Below are positions 35,082-46,801 of a stretch of DNA of 64,000 nucleotides, one piece after another. Source of the DNA: Corylus avellana (lineage: Eukaryota; Streptophyta; Magnoliopsida; Fagales; Betulaceae); assembly GCF_901000735.1 (NCBI RefSeq), contig NC_081546.1:3911001-3975000 (forward strand), read 5' to 3'. The translations under genes were made by a program, and so were the position numbers. The stretch's first letter is position 1; the number at the start of each line of letters is the position of its first letter. The notes under the pieces were generated by a model. The model was not told where the DNA came from. It searched no databases and saw only the letters and a program-made list of their open reading frames with translations.

Positions 35082-38000
35082 ATGGTCATAATGACAAATG
35101 GGTTTGTCAAAGGTTGTCTTCCTGAGGAACTAAAGAGAGTGCTTCGATCAGTGGCTGCCAGCTGGGGCGACGTGATCGATGATATGGGTGCCTTGTGTGT
35201 CATCCGATTAAGCGGCGCAATGACTAATGAGGTTTACCAGATAAACTGGCCGACAAAGAACGGCGAGATCGTCAGAAAAGTCTTGGTTCGGATTTATGGT
35301 GAAGGCGTGGAAGTTTTCTTTAACAGAGACGATGAGATTAGGACGTTTGAGTGCGTGTCAAAGCACGGGCAGGGACCGCGCCTTCTCGGGCGGTTCCCAG
35401 ATGGGCGGGTCGAGGAGTTCATTCATGCTAGAGTATGTGAATTTGTGAATTATGATTATTATGTTATTTCTGAATTTTTGTGTTTTTATTTTGGCTATAA
35501 AATTCAAAGTGGTGAAAGCATGAATTGGAATTTAGATTTGATTAGAGTGGATGTGCTTTAATGATTATATTCTTTTCTTGACTTCATTATGCCTGCTTTA
35601 ATCATGACAGCTTCTCTCTTTTTGCCTTTTTGTTTTGTTTCTTTTTCTTTTCGGCTATTTTGATGGGTAATTACAATTTACGGCAATTGAATTAAAATGA
35701 TAATTTTATTAAGGCATCTTTGAATAGAATCAGTGGGGAAAAATAAGGAAGAAATACTTCAGCACTCAGGCCTGAGAAATTTTAGCCATCCTTTAAGATT
35801 GTTAAGTGATGGGTTTTATTAAACCATTCTTTTTATTTGTTTATTCCACACACACACATACATATTCTCTTTCCTTCCTCTAGATACATATTAAGATAAG
35901 AAAAGTCCAATCAATCAAGAACCATATAAGATATTTCTTGTGCAGTATGGCTACAAAAGATCTAGGCAAACTAATGAGGAAGTTAATTTAAGATGGTTCT
36001 TGAGGTTGAGTAAAAGAATGTGAATCTAACTTGCAGCCATAAATATCTTATCATAGAAAAAATTAATCTACAAGCTTGTTCCTTGGGCCAAAATTTACCC
36101 AATAACAGTGAAGCAAGTGCATTAAGTATAGATCTTGTACTGCTGTTTTCTCTGTTTATCCATCTTATACTAACTCAGTATGATCAATTGTTGGATAGAA
36201 GAGTTTTTTTTTAATGATAATTTCTGCTCTTCCACACTCCATTTATTGGTTAGGGTATTCCATTTATTGTAGTAATTGTAACTTGACAAATTTTGAAATG
36301 GAACAAGAAGTATTGAATTCGAGAAGCCGTCTTTGGTTCAAGTCAAATTCACCTGCCTTTTTTTTTTTTTGGGTCCTTCTTTTTAAATTTCTTCAATTTA
36401 ACTCAGAGTTTGCATCTTTGGATAGAATAAATGACATTAGATTACTTTAGGGCAGCGCTTTACCTCACCCATTATCTATCCTTGCAGAAGGTTGTTTTGG
36501 ATAACATTTTTTTTCTTATTTTTGGTGATCTTCAGACATTATCAGCTGCTGACCTCCGAAATCCTGAAATTTCTGCCCTCATAGCAGCTAAGATGAGAGA
36601 GTTCCACACTCTTGATATGCCCGGTCCAAAGAATGTATTCCTATGGGACAGAATGAGGTATAGATATATATTATCAAAAGTTAAAGAATATGTGAAACAA
36701 GTTAAAAATCCCCTCTCAAATATGAAGATATCTAATGCCCTATTTGTTCCTTCCTCAGAAACTGGCTTCGCGAGGCCAAAAGTTTGTGTTCTTCCCAAGA
36801 CACAAAGGAATTTAGCTTGGATACTCTAGGGGAGGAAATTAGTATGCTGCAGAAAGAGTTGTCGCATGATCATCTAGATGTTGGATTTTGTCACAATGAC
36901 CTGCAATATGGTAACATAATGATGGATGAAGAGACAAGATCAATCACTATCATTGTAAGTTTGTTCCTGTATAGGATTTATTCTTCTACCTTGTACTCTA
37001 TAGATTAGAGAACTACAGTTAACCCCTCAGACAGGTGAAGCTTTTAAAATCCTTAATGTTGTTCTTAAATCTTGAACAACATCTGTCTTTTTGCTATTGC
37101 TAGTCAAAAGAAATGGAGAAGCATGGGTTCAAGCACCTTTGGACTATTGGCCTTCTGATTCTATGTGTAACTTACTAGCCATAAAAGGTGTTTAACACTA
37201 AGCACAGTGCAATAATATTATAAACTGCAATTTTACTCATCTAAAAAGACCACTTTATAGATTGTAATTTTGGTGCAAGAAGGATTCTTAGTCCCCTCCA
37301 AAAAAATACCTACTTTCCAAATTTATTCCAAAACATACATTAAGAACTCATTCAAAAATACATACTTTCCAAATTTATTCCAAAACATACATTAAGAACT
37401 CATTCAATCTGATCTGCACAGCTTCAAATTTCTTTTTTATACAAAAACTGCAAATGATGTTTGTATAATATTTTTTTCCTTTTTGATGAGTAACGGATGA
37501 TGTTGTGTGGTATTTGTACTTGTTGGTAAGTATCGAATGATGTTTGTATATTGACATTGAATCTTTAAATAATAGCAATGCCTTTTTTTTAGGTATGAAT
37601 GAATTCATCCTCTTCCATCCTGGATTATGAGAACAGGATAGTATTTAAACTTGGCCTAGAGTTAATTCATTTTCAATGCCTTAAAAATGAATTTTCTTGA
37701 CTGCAAGCAAAATTCTCCACATCTCTAGCCTGGCAATTGACTCATGATTTTGTGCATTCATGTTTCTAGCAATGCAGTGCAAGCTTTCTTGCCTTTTCTG
37801 GGTTATCAAAAAAAAGTCGCATTTACGAGACTAAATGTATGACCCCGTCATAACGAGTGCATTTGTATCCCTGATGTTATTTTGTTCATTTTCACAGGAT
37901 TACGAGTATTCAAGTTACAACCCCATTGCTTATGACCTTGCAAATCATTTCTGTGAAATGGCAGCAAATTACCATTCTGAGACACCTCATGTTTTAGACT

Positions 38001-38719
38001 ATAGTAAATATCCAGGTAAATGTTGATACTTCTGTCGTTCTGTGTATTTCACTGCATCCAAAATTACCTTTTCCTTACTTCAATATGTAAGATATGAATA
38101 AGGTGCACAATTGGTACTAAGTTGTTTGTTTTACTTCATTGCATTTGGTATCAGATCTGGAGGAGCGCCAAAGATTCGTCCGCATATATTTGACTTCAAC
38201 AGGTTAGCCCATTAGTTTCCTATTTGGACCAATGACTTCTATGAACAAAAAGGATCTGGAATTGTGCTTTGGTTTGGGATGAGTTCCACCCAATTATATT
38301 CTGAAAACCTATTAGAAACCATTGTATAGCTAGATAATCCAGTGGCCCTTTTTCCAAATAAAATGTTTATCTGCTGAAAATTAATAGTGATTCTCATTTT
38401 TCTTATACTTAAAAACATCTGCATCATTGGTGTACAGGCGATGTACCCACTGAGGAACAAGTGGAGAAGGTAGTCCAGGATGTGGAGAAATACACTCTTG
38501 CAAACCATCTCTTTTGGGGCATATGGGGAATTATTTCAGTAAGCATTCCCACATCTCGTTTCAATCTTAATTATAAGCATGAGAGAGTGAAATGGCAAGA
38601 TAAACCTTGTGCTTTGTCTGCAGGATTATGTGAACAAGATTGATTTCGACTACAAGGAATATGCAAGGCAGAGATTTCATCAGTACCGGCTGAGGAAACT
38701 GGCACTATTGGATTCTTGA
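35082..38719 (+). CDS. CEK1: choline/ethanolamine kinase, 7 coding exons
   Basis: Exons: 35082-35432, 36536-36657, 36759-36954, 37898-38015, 38155-38202, 38438-38538, 38624-38719. They join in phase to 343 aa, normal for plant choline kinases. The enzyme phosphorylates choline (and often ethanolamine) with ATP, the first step of the CDP-choline route to phosphatidylcholine, in the cytosol. Visible motifs: an N-terminal nucleotide-binding lobe with [15 protein letters not shown]; the kinase (Brenner) motif [10 protein letters not shown] at 203-212; and [20 protein letters not shown] from 224, the family's metal-binding and substrate motif. The C-terminus is [16 protein letters not shown]. The context ATGGTCATAATG offers a second in-frame ATG three codons downstream. 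The symbol is by family resemblance; which paralogue it is cannot be decided here. Confidence 0.93.
37311..37407. repeat. 52-bp tandem duplication in choline kinase intron 3
   Basis: TACTTTCCAAATTTATTCCA and the following AAACATACATTAAGAACTCA occur at 37311-37354 and again at 37363-37406, essentially identical. Confidence 0.9.
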
Positions 38720-40683
38720 TTTTGAATGTTTCTGTAGCATATGCCACAATGAAGTGCTTGGCAATCTTTTACTGATGAACTCATCTAAATATTTTGTGTT
38801 TATCTGTATTTAGTTTTGTAACAGTCTAAACGTGTAATAACGAGCATAAGCCGCTGAGAAGGTGGTGTTTTGGATCCATTTGTAACATTATATTAACTTG
38901 GTATAAAAGAGTGCTTGTATGTACCCTTTTCAATTTCCCATTTTGCCTCTCCCTATTCTTACCCAACCGTTTTTCATTGAGAGGGAAAATAAGGACTTCA
39001 AGCAAACCATCTTTGAAATTTGTAAAATGTTGAGTTTGAGAGGATATTTCAAACTGATAAGCAACAAAGGGGCACACCATTTTTCATTGAGATGGTTTGT
39101 TGCTGTGAGCAACTGTAATTCCTGGGAGAAAGTAACGATTTATGGAATTATAAATTTAAGAGGAAGAGGGTAAAATGTGGACTTGCAAGTTAAGTATGGA
39201 TAAGCTTGCAGGCTTTGGGGTGGCTAGGAACGAAATCTAAGTTTTAGAACTTAAGAGTTTTGGGAGACTAGAATGTCTCGTTCTCGTTCAAACGAGACAT
39301 GATGCCACTTGTTGATTAGTAGTGAGCGCGGGAAAACAAACAGTCGCGGCGTGTTCAAAATTTCAAATAGAGAAAAATATCGGTCAAACAACAAAGCATC
39401 TCCAAGTGTCAAGCTTGGATTGAATCATTGATGATATCTAGGTGTCAAGGTTGGATCAAATCATCAATGAAGATGGACTGCCATAAATTTGTCATGTGCA
39501 AAAAAGATTGATTGGACACTCGTTTTAATGCCAGGTGACAGGTCCCGTTCAAACAAAACAGTATTTTCCGATGTCAACTTTTACATAGAATGACGTGACA
39601 CTAACTTGACGTGAATTTAATGCGTATGACCCAATGTCGTTCGAATAGAAGCATATCCCAAACTATACCGTGGTAGTTTTCAATGACATCTATGTCTAGT
39701 ATTACGTTTTATGCATGAGATTAGGAAGGCTAATTATATGCACATTTTCAATGTTTAAAGCTAAAGCAAGGTCTCTCTCTATAGCTAAGGAAAAATGACA
39801 GCATTGGTGTTTTATCTTAAAATAATTTTATTGCATTTCCTTTGTATTTATGAAAGTCATAACATGTGTTAAAGGAAGTTCTAACTAAACTTTCGAAAAA
39901 TAGCATTGATGCCAAAGGCTTTTAGTAAAAAGAGAGGATTTTTTCAAATAAGGGTTGATTAGAAAAGTCGTGGACTCATAGTTCCACATGTAAATGTTTA
40001 TTTTACAGCTATAGTTGATCATAAGACAAGCAAGTCGGACATCGAGACATGTGTGTATAATATGACTGGTCGAATCATAGGGTCAAACTCTTGGGAGTCC
40101 CATGCTGGGGACTTGGTCTTTATAAATCTTGTTATGTGGGCCTGCGTGCCATTTTGCTATTGTATAATTTTGTATTAGTTATGAATATGAACAATAATGT
40201 AATTAAGTTATGTGAATGAAGTTACCGCTACTGACTCTTCACCGAGTTCTTTTGCAATTTATCATTGCCTTGTGCGGCTCCGAAAAATGTCCGACGTGTT
40301 TATGATTCTTCTGGGACCATGGGCAACACTATTGCCTGCTGTTGGGTCCTTTTGAACCTAATCCAGAATTTGTTCCTGTTTTTGTACTGCGTTTACCATT
40401 TGAGCTTTGTTGTCGGAGTACTCATCCCTTTTATAGTCTTTTAATCATGTAACCCGCTTTCCCTTATTTGATTAAAAAAAAAAAAGTTATGTTATTTTTT
40501 AGTGTTTTACTAATTTTTGAAGTATGTGAAATTGTGGATAATCACAACAATCTTAGCTTCCATAGCTAAAGAAATTCTTAAAAATCATTGGCTGAAGTAT
40601 GATGGTACATGCCAAATCCTCAAAGTTCTCAAATTTTATCTATCATTTATCTAAAACTTATATTTGCTGAAAATTAACATTAA
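38720..40683. other. 3' flank of choline kinase and spacer
   Basis: The kinase 3' UTR is followed by about 1.9 kb without a recognisable gene. No transposon boundaries were found. Confidence 0.5.
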
Positions 40684-40754
40684 GCACCAGTGGTCTAGTG
40701 GTAGAATAGTACCCTGCCACGGTACAGACCCGGGTTCGATTCCCGGCTGGTGCA
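40684..40754 (+). tRNA. tRNA-Gly (anticodon GCC)
   Basis: A 71-nt cloverleaf. The acceptor GCACCAG pairs with CTGGTGC, followed by discriminator A. The D-arm region is GGTCTAGTGGTAGAAT (A box). The anticodon loop is CTGCCAC, with GCC. The T arm is CCGGGTTCGATTCCCGG (B box). There is no intron. TTTT follows within a few bases, as a Pol III terminator. It lies between the convergent kinase and SDR genes. Confidence 0.97.
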
Positions 40755-40836
40755 TTTTATGATTTTTGAATGTGAAATTAAAAGTTAAAACTAAACTTTT
40801 GTTCTAAAGAGAGAAATTTAATAAGCAACAAACCAT

Positions 40837-40837
<1 letters not shown>

Positions 40838-40881
<44 letters not shown>
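40838..40881. repeat. (CT)n(TA)n microsatellite
   Basis: About ten CT followed by ten TA dinucleotides, just downstream of the tRNA and before the SDR 3' end. Confidence 0.9.
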
Positions 40882-40979
40882 AACACGCAAAATCTGAAGT
40901 TTGGATACCTTCACCCTTAAAACTGGCTTGAACCTGAAGTTTAACATTGAATATCTCAAAACACAAATGGAAATGTCTT

Positions 40980-43900
40980 TTAACTTTGAGAAGAGAGAGA
41001 GGACAAGGAACGGAGACTGTCAACAATGGAATCGATTATCCCATGAGAGCCACCAGTCGCTGTAAACATAAGGTGTTTAGGTGCTTCAGCTCTATCAAAA
41101 TAAAATGCACCTGGTACCAATTTTTCTTTTGGTTGTGTAGCCAACCAAAGAATCGTGTCTGCACCTTCCTCACTTGTTCTAAGCTTTCCTGAAAACCTGG
41201 AAGACATTTACGGTAAAAAAAGATTACGAACAAGAGAAAAAACCAAAGAAAGAGTACCAAGGCGAACTGGAGGAATTCGAAATGTAATTAGAAGAATAAT
41301 TTCCTTACGAGTTAGAGAAATCAGGCAAGCTCTTAGCAACTCCAGGTGTCTCAGCCCAACCGGGGTGCATCGAATAGAATCCAATCCCTTTATTCTTGTA
41401 GATTTCAGCCCATTTTTCTGTTAATGCTACCTGACAAGTGACAAAGGATAACCATTTGATAGATTTTCATATTCTATGCCAGTGCCACACTCAGGCAGTA
41501 AGACTGATGAATTTCTCCACTGCAGACATTTTGAATTCTACAATGAACAGGAGTATTGAATTTTAATTTGGTACAAAATTGTTATATAAATTAAAATATT
41601 CATTACAAGAAACAACTAATAGTGTGCTCCTCCATATGGAAGTGGTGTAAAATTGACTTGAACTTGAGGTTTTAGCCTCATCAATTTACTGCTGTGTAAC
41701 CAAAGATGCTTTGAAGATGGAATAACACTGCAGGCATACTTATTTTCAATCACTCAAAAAGTAAGTAAAGAAAAAAGAAAAGAAAAAAAGAGCGACGTTC
41801 TCCAAAATCCAGTGGAAGCTACAAAACCAACAAGTATTGTTGATTTATAGTTTTCAAGGAAATAGTAAATTTGCGTATTTCTATTAAATGTATGAAGGAG
41901 AAAAACTCCAACCCAAATTGCTGAACATACAGAAAAGTAAAGTAGTAGAAGCAGCTTCACTGACTTTTCCTTCATACTGCATAATAATTTTTTATGAGAT
42001 ATTCACTATGATAGTCGGTGGCAGAGTTCCTGTTAGCTCTACCATAAACATGCTATTCTAACCTTTTTGTTTTCAACCTTTTAGTATGTTAGGTTTTTGG
42101 TGTTGGCAATTTCAGTGTCAAAACATGTTTTGTTGTAAGCATTAGGTTTAGGGTTGAGTTGGGATTTTTAATAAAGGCACGAAAGGGGATGCAATGGAAA
42201 TACACACGAAATATACAAAAGACATAAACCTAAATCTGCCAGCTACCAAGCACCAAGACTTGCGAAACATAAATCTAGAGTTCAGCAATCATAAAATAGT
42301 TATATAATAAAAATAAAATAAAAGATCGTAGTGCCAGATGTAAGAAGGTCTATGTATAGATATTCAATTTAACTGACCTGAACTCGCTTGTTTCGAGCAT
42401 ACTGTTCCACCCCATCGAACTTGCTATCACTAAACTGCATTAAGACATTTAATTGGAAATTTCATAAGCACAGAATGGGCAAATTGAAGCTTCTGGAAAA
42501 TCCAAAAAAGCAGTACCTGTAAATCCTTGGTCAAAGGTGCTGTGTACATTCCACCAGAGGACACTGTGATAACGCGGACATCAGGTGCAGCTTTCTCCAG
42601 TAATGGTAGCATCAACTCTGTCATGGCGTAGGTGCCTAAAACATTTACAGCGAAATTTAACTCGAACCTGGAATTTTAGAAGTTATTAAAAATAAAACTC
42701 ATCAATTTTCTGCATTCAGAAAAGGATACAACGAATAAAGTTTATTTTTGCACACAGTTGATAAGGACACACCCTTCTGATGTAGTAACTCGTTTATTCT
42801 CAAGCAAGCCAGCATTGTTAACCTACAGGCAGTTATATTTTCCATATTAGATTTCCAGTCAAATTGATGTAAATTACTGCAAAATGCAGTAAAAATAATT
42901 GCAAGATTTATCAAGAATGATGGTTTGTGATTAAATATTGCCAGAGAAAAGGAAACAAAGTAAAGAGAGAGAACTCTGCATAAATTAAGAGAAAGAAACG
43001 AGATTAAAAAAAGGTTCCATTACTGGTGGACCAATAAATCAAGACGGCTAATTTTGAAAATTATCCACCTTAATCAAAACGATATTCTGTTTGTAGTAGG
43101 AAGAAAAAGGTAACTTTACCAGTACATGAATTGGCAAATCCTTTGACGAAAATCTAGATGCAAAAGACTTGATATCACTGACAGATGAAAGATCACATAC
43201 CTGCAAGCCAAATTTATTAATAAGCCGCATGAGCAAAGCCCAGAGTTCATTGAGATCATTGCAGTTAAAAAGTAAAAGAAAGAGAGAGTCTTGCAGATAT
43301 TAACCATTGCTTAATCTGAAAGAAAATAGTGTACTTGGATTCATTGACTCCTATATTATACATATAAAGCCCTCAAAAGGAACCTTAAACAACAACTAAG
43401 AAGGAGAGGAAAATTAGGGAAAAAAATTAAAAGAAAAGAGAAACGTTTGATCTAGATGAAGCAGAATACCTCCAAATGTACATTTGTGTTGCCTGTTGTA
43501 GACTGAATTTCAGAAAGTGCAGCTTCTCCTCTCTCCTTATTACGACATACCATAAAGACAGTTGCTCCACTGGAATATAAACACACACACACACACACTA
43601 ATATATATTAGCTATCTAACAACTTAAGCTCAAAACATTTAGGGATAAAAGAGAAGTCAAATCATGATCAACACCGTGAAGCAAGACCCTCAGCGGTTGC
43701 ATAACCAATGCCGGAATTTGCTCCAGTAACTATGCAATTCTTCCCATCTATTCTTGTCTCCATATCCTCTGCATTGAACTTCTTTGAATGTTCACTACAA
43801 AGCAAACAATACATAAAAACTTGGAAACGCAAGACCATAAATTTTTTTACATGAATTTTAAATTTCAAACAATGAATACTCTTATAAAAAGCTTTGGCAC

Positions 43901-45080
43901 ATAAAACATTGTGGTAGGTGGATAGAGATCCCCAACAGTTTCACTGTTCGGATTGCTAGTAATTTGGGCAACAAATGTGAGAGAGCTTTTATAGAACTAC
44001 TTACCTAAGTAAGTAGGTGGGTCTCATATAAAGTTTCTCACAACAATTTGGGCAGAAAGTTGCTGGAGATCTCAATAGGTGATCAAAACTGGAAACTTGA
44101 CAACCTTATTGAGGTGTAATTTGCAACACAATACTCAAATAATCTATATCCCTCCCCAAAAGAAGAAAAGAAAAAAGAAAAGAGCAATGAAAAAGCAAAG
44201 ATTGTTTTGGAAATATTAATATGGGGAAAATACACTTTACTCCCCTGAACTATCTACCTATTTGCACTTTTAACCCCAATGTTTAAAAAGCGAACACTTT
44301 ACCCCCCAAATTTCTAAATTGTTGCAATTCGATCATTCTGGCATTTTTTTTTTTCCAAAATGCCCCCATTCCAAGTTAAAAAATAAAAAATAAATTAAAA
44401 ATATAAAAATTAAGGGGTGGCGGAAGCCAACCAAGGCCCAACTGGGGCGGCCGGCCACCCCTTAATTTTTTAATTTTTAATTTAAATTTAAATTTTATTT
44501 ATTTATTTTAATTGCAATAATTTGGAAGTTTGGGGGTAAAGTGTCACTTTTTAAAAATTGGAGTTAAAAGTGTAAATGTGTGAATAGTTCATGGGTAAAA
44601 TGTATTTTCCCCTCTTAATCAATGTAAGCTGCATTTTCTCAATCTCAACCCAAGCTTCCTGACAGTTAAAGAAGAAGACCAAAAAAATAAAAGAACATCC
44701 TATTAACTCAAAGACTCAAAACCCATTTGAACAAACAACTAAAATAGTGAGATTAAGCATCAATGAACCCACAACTTATCTATTTTAGCTTAAGATAACA
44801 ATAAGCAGATAAATGGAAGATCGTATCAACGTTTACAACTATTTAACTATATAATATTTCCTTAATTCCCTAACAACCCAAAAAGACAAGAAAACGAAAA
44901 GAGACAAAATGAGCTTACATGAAACCAGCTTTGGTGAAATTCAGGTATCCATATATACCAAAAGCCGTAGATCTCCATGTCTGATTTTTAACAAACAAAA
45001 AAATGATATATAAATATATACGATGTAAATGTCTTTATTAAAAGCAAAGAATTGAGAGTGCGCACCTTGAGAAGGAACAT
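40980..45080 (-). CDS. short-chain dehydrogenase/reductase, DHRS12-like, 10 coding exons
   Basis: Exons in transcript order: 45080-45066, 44980-44919, 43794-43675, 43569-43470, 43200-43120, 42822-42773, 42667-42517, 42434-42378, 41430-41309, 41196-40980. They join in phase to 324 aa. It is a classical Rossmann-fold SDR. The cofactor motif is TGANSGIG (49-56). CDLSS, NNAG, the serine block VITVSSGG and the catalytic YARNK (YxxxK) follow in order. HPGWAETPGV and the C-terminal region (SGKLRTSEEGADTILWLA, then PGAFYFDRAEA) resemble animal and plant DHRS12. It should oxidise or reduce an alcohol or carbonyl with NAD(P)(H). The substrate is unknown. The first coding exon is only 15 nt (MFLLK). Confidence 0.92.
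44223..44612. mobile_element. MITE in SDR intron 2
   Basis: The termini GGGGAAAATACACTTTAC and (reversed) GGGGAAAATACATTTTAC match at 17 of 18 positions, continuing into CTGAACTAT/ATGAACTAT. The centre (44412-44466) is a GC-rich palindrome AAGGGGTGGC...GGCCACCCCTT between T/A-rich arms. No clear flanking duplication. Non-coding. Confidence 0.8.
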
Positions 45081-46801
45081 CGCGAGTGATCCAACGGAGA
45101 CGTGAACTTGAATTTGCAGCGTTGCACTATTTTCCATGCCTTTTGGAGTGCGTTCGAATAACCCGGGTGTTTGCTGACTTGCGCGCGTGGACGTGGGCTA
45201 GCCTGGTGTTTTGCCACAAATGTCAGCCACACCTTTTCCTGGGCTTGGAAGATCGTTAACAATGTGGGCTTTTGGCCCAGTATTGATCTTTCCTTATAAA
45301 ATACGGTAAATACCCCCACAAAAAAAAAAAAAAAAACAAACAAACAAACAAACAAAAAATTGTTGTCTACATGTTTATTCTTTTATAATATGATCAAAGT
45401 TTGCAATTGTGAGAAATTGACTCTGGTGTTTTTTTTTTTTTTTTTAATCAAAATTTCAATAGCCACGCCATCCAACTGTATGAAAATTGTACGAACATTT
45501 ACTAAATAACATTACTCCTTAAACCAACAACCAATTTTCAATGTCCTCCTAAATTACTAAAAAATTACAATATATCTATTTTATCCCGCAAAAAGACAAA
45601 AATGAACTAAAAATCAAAGCAAATCGAAGAGAAGTCTCATATTGTTTTCTCCATCTCTAACCAAAGTCAACGGCTAACACTAACTCTCTTTAAACACCAC
45701 GGTCTACAATGGCAGTGTGCAGAGTTGAGATCAAATTTTGAATTGCATATAGAATTGTTTGTTAGGTGTGTGCTTCTGTGAAAAAGGTAGCAAAATACCT
45801 CAACGGCAAAATTATATATCAAGGGCAATAAATTTCTTTATTTGACCTCTCTTTCTCTCATATAAAGATACATATTTAAATAATTATGTGGATGCAATTC
45901 TCATGTTTGCAACTTTGCACTATATAAGACTACGATGGTTTCACTAATTTCAGTTCGATGAGATCATAGCACTTAGAATTTTATTGGTATAATATTAAAA
46001 TTATAGCTCTTATCAGTTTGGGTTTATCTAATTATAGTCTTTTAAATATTGTTATATGATGTTAAGAAAATCCATCCAAAGAATTGATCTCCAAACGTTT
46101 CCAGGCCTCTTTTAAATCATTTACTGCAAAAATTTAGTTGATTTTTTGCATGATCTTTATACAAATGCGTCCTTTTATAGAACAAATTGCATCTTCCTTT
46201 CTAGCAAGGAAAGGGTTACATCTCCATTATTAAAAAAATTGCCCCTTATAATGAAATAAGACATCCATTGGCTGTGAAATTCATCAAGGGTGAAAATAGT
46301 TTGAGAACATTCTTCTGCTTCATATGCAATAATGGAACTCAGGTTGCCTACCACCAGGTGGCAAGCAGCAAAGGGACATTTTCCAGTCAAGGAACTGGCA
46401 CAGACAAAAGGGTTGGATGAAAGGAATGGAATTCATTTTTCAAAAGAATCTGAAATGGGAAGGTAATTAAGACACAAATCTGAATATGGCAGCACCATCT
46501 CATGAAAACATGCATAAATTATTTTTACAGTATATACTTTCTAAACAACTAGAGAAAGCTTTCCACTGATATACACTTTCAATACACAATACATAAACTA
46601 ATCCACATGGAGAAACCCACCTTACAACTAATACGATCTATATAACCTATTGTTAAAAAACCCTAACTGAAATATACAGAATCAATGAAATCTATTGAAT
46701 GCATGTGAAGTGTTGTTATGGTATTGAGAATTTCACAAGTTGCAGGAGCTCCCACCCAGAGCCACTCAAAGTGTTGTCAAATCCTCCCTCAACGCCCCCA
46801 A
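45081..46801. other. SDR promoter side and 3' UTR region of the 5-phosphatase
   Basis: No additional gene was recognised. Simple repeats: A run with (CAAA)n near 45320-45357, and a poly(T) at 45429-45446. Confidence 0.5.

Noticed and set aside
45038..45355. 105-codon minus-strand frame containing the SDR start region
   Set aside because: Only the last 15 nt (MFLLK, in another frame) are supported as coding. The rest is promoter/UTR in a chance frame.
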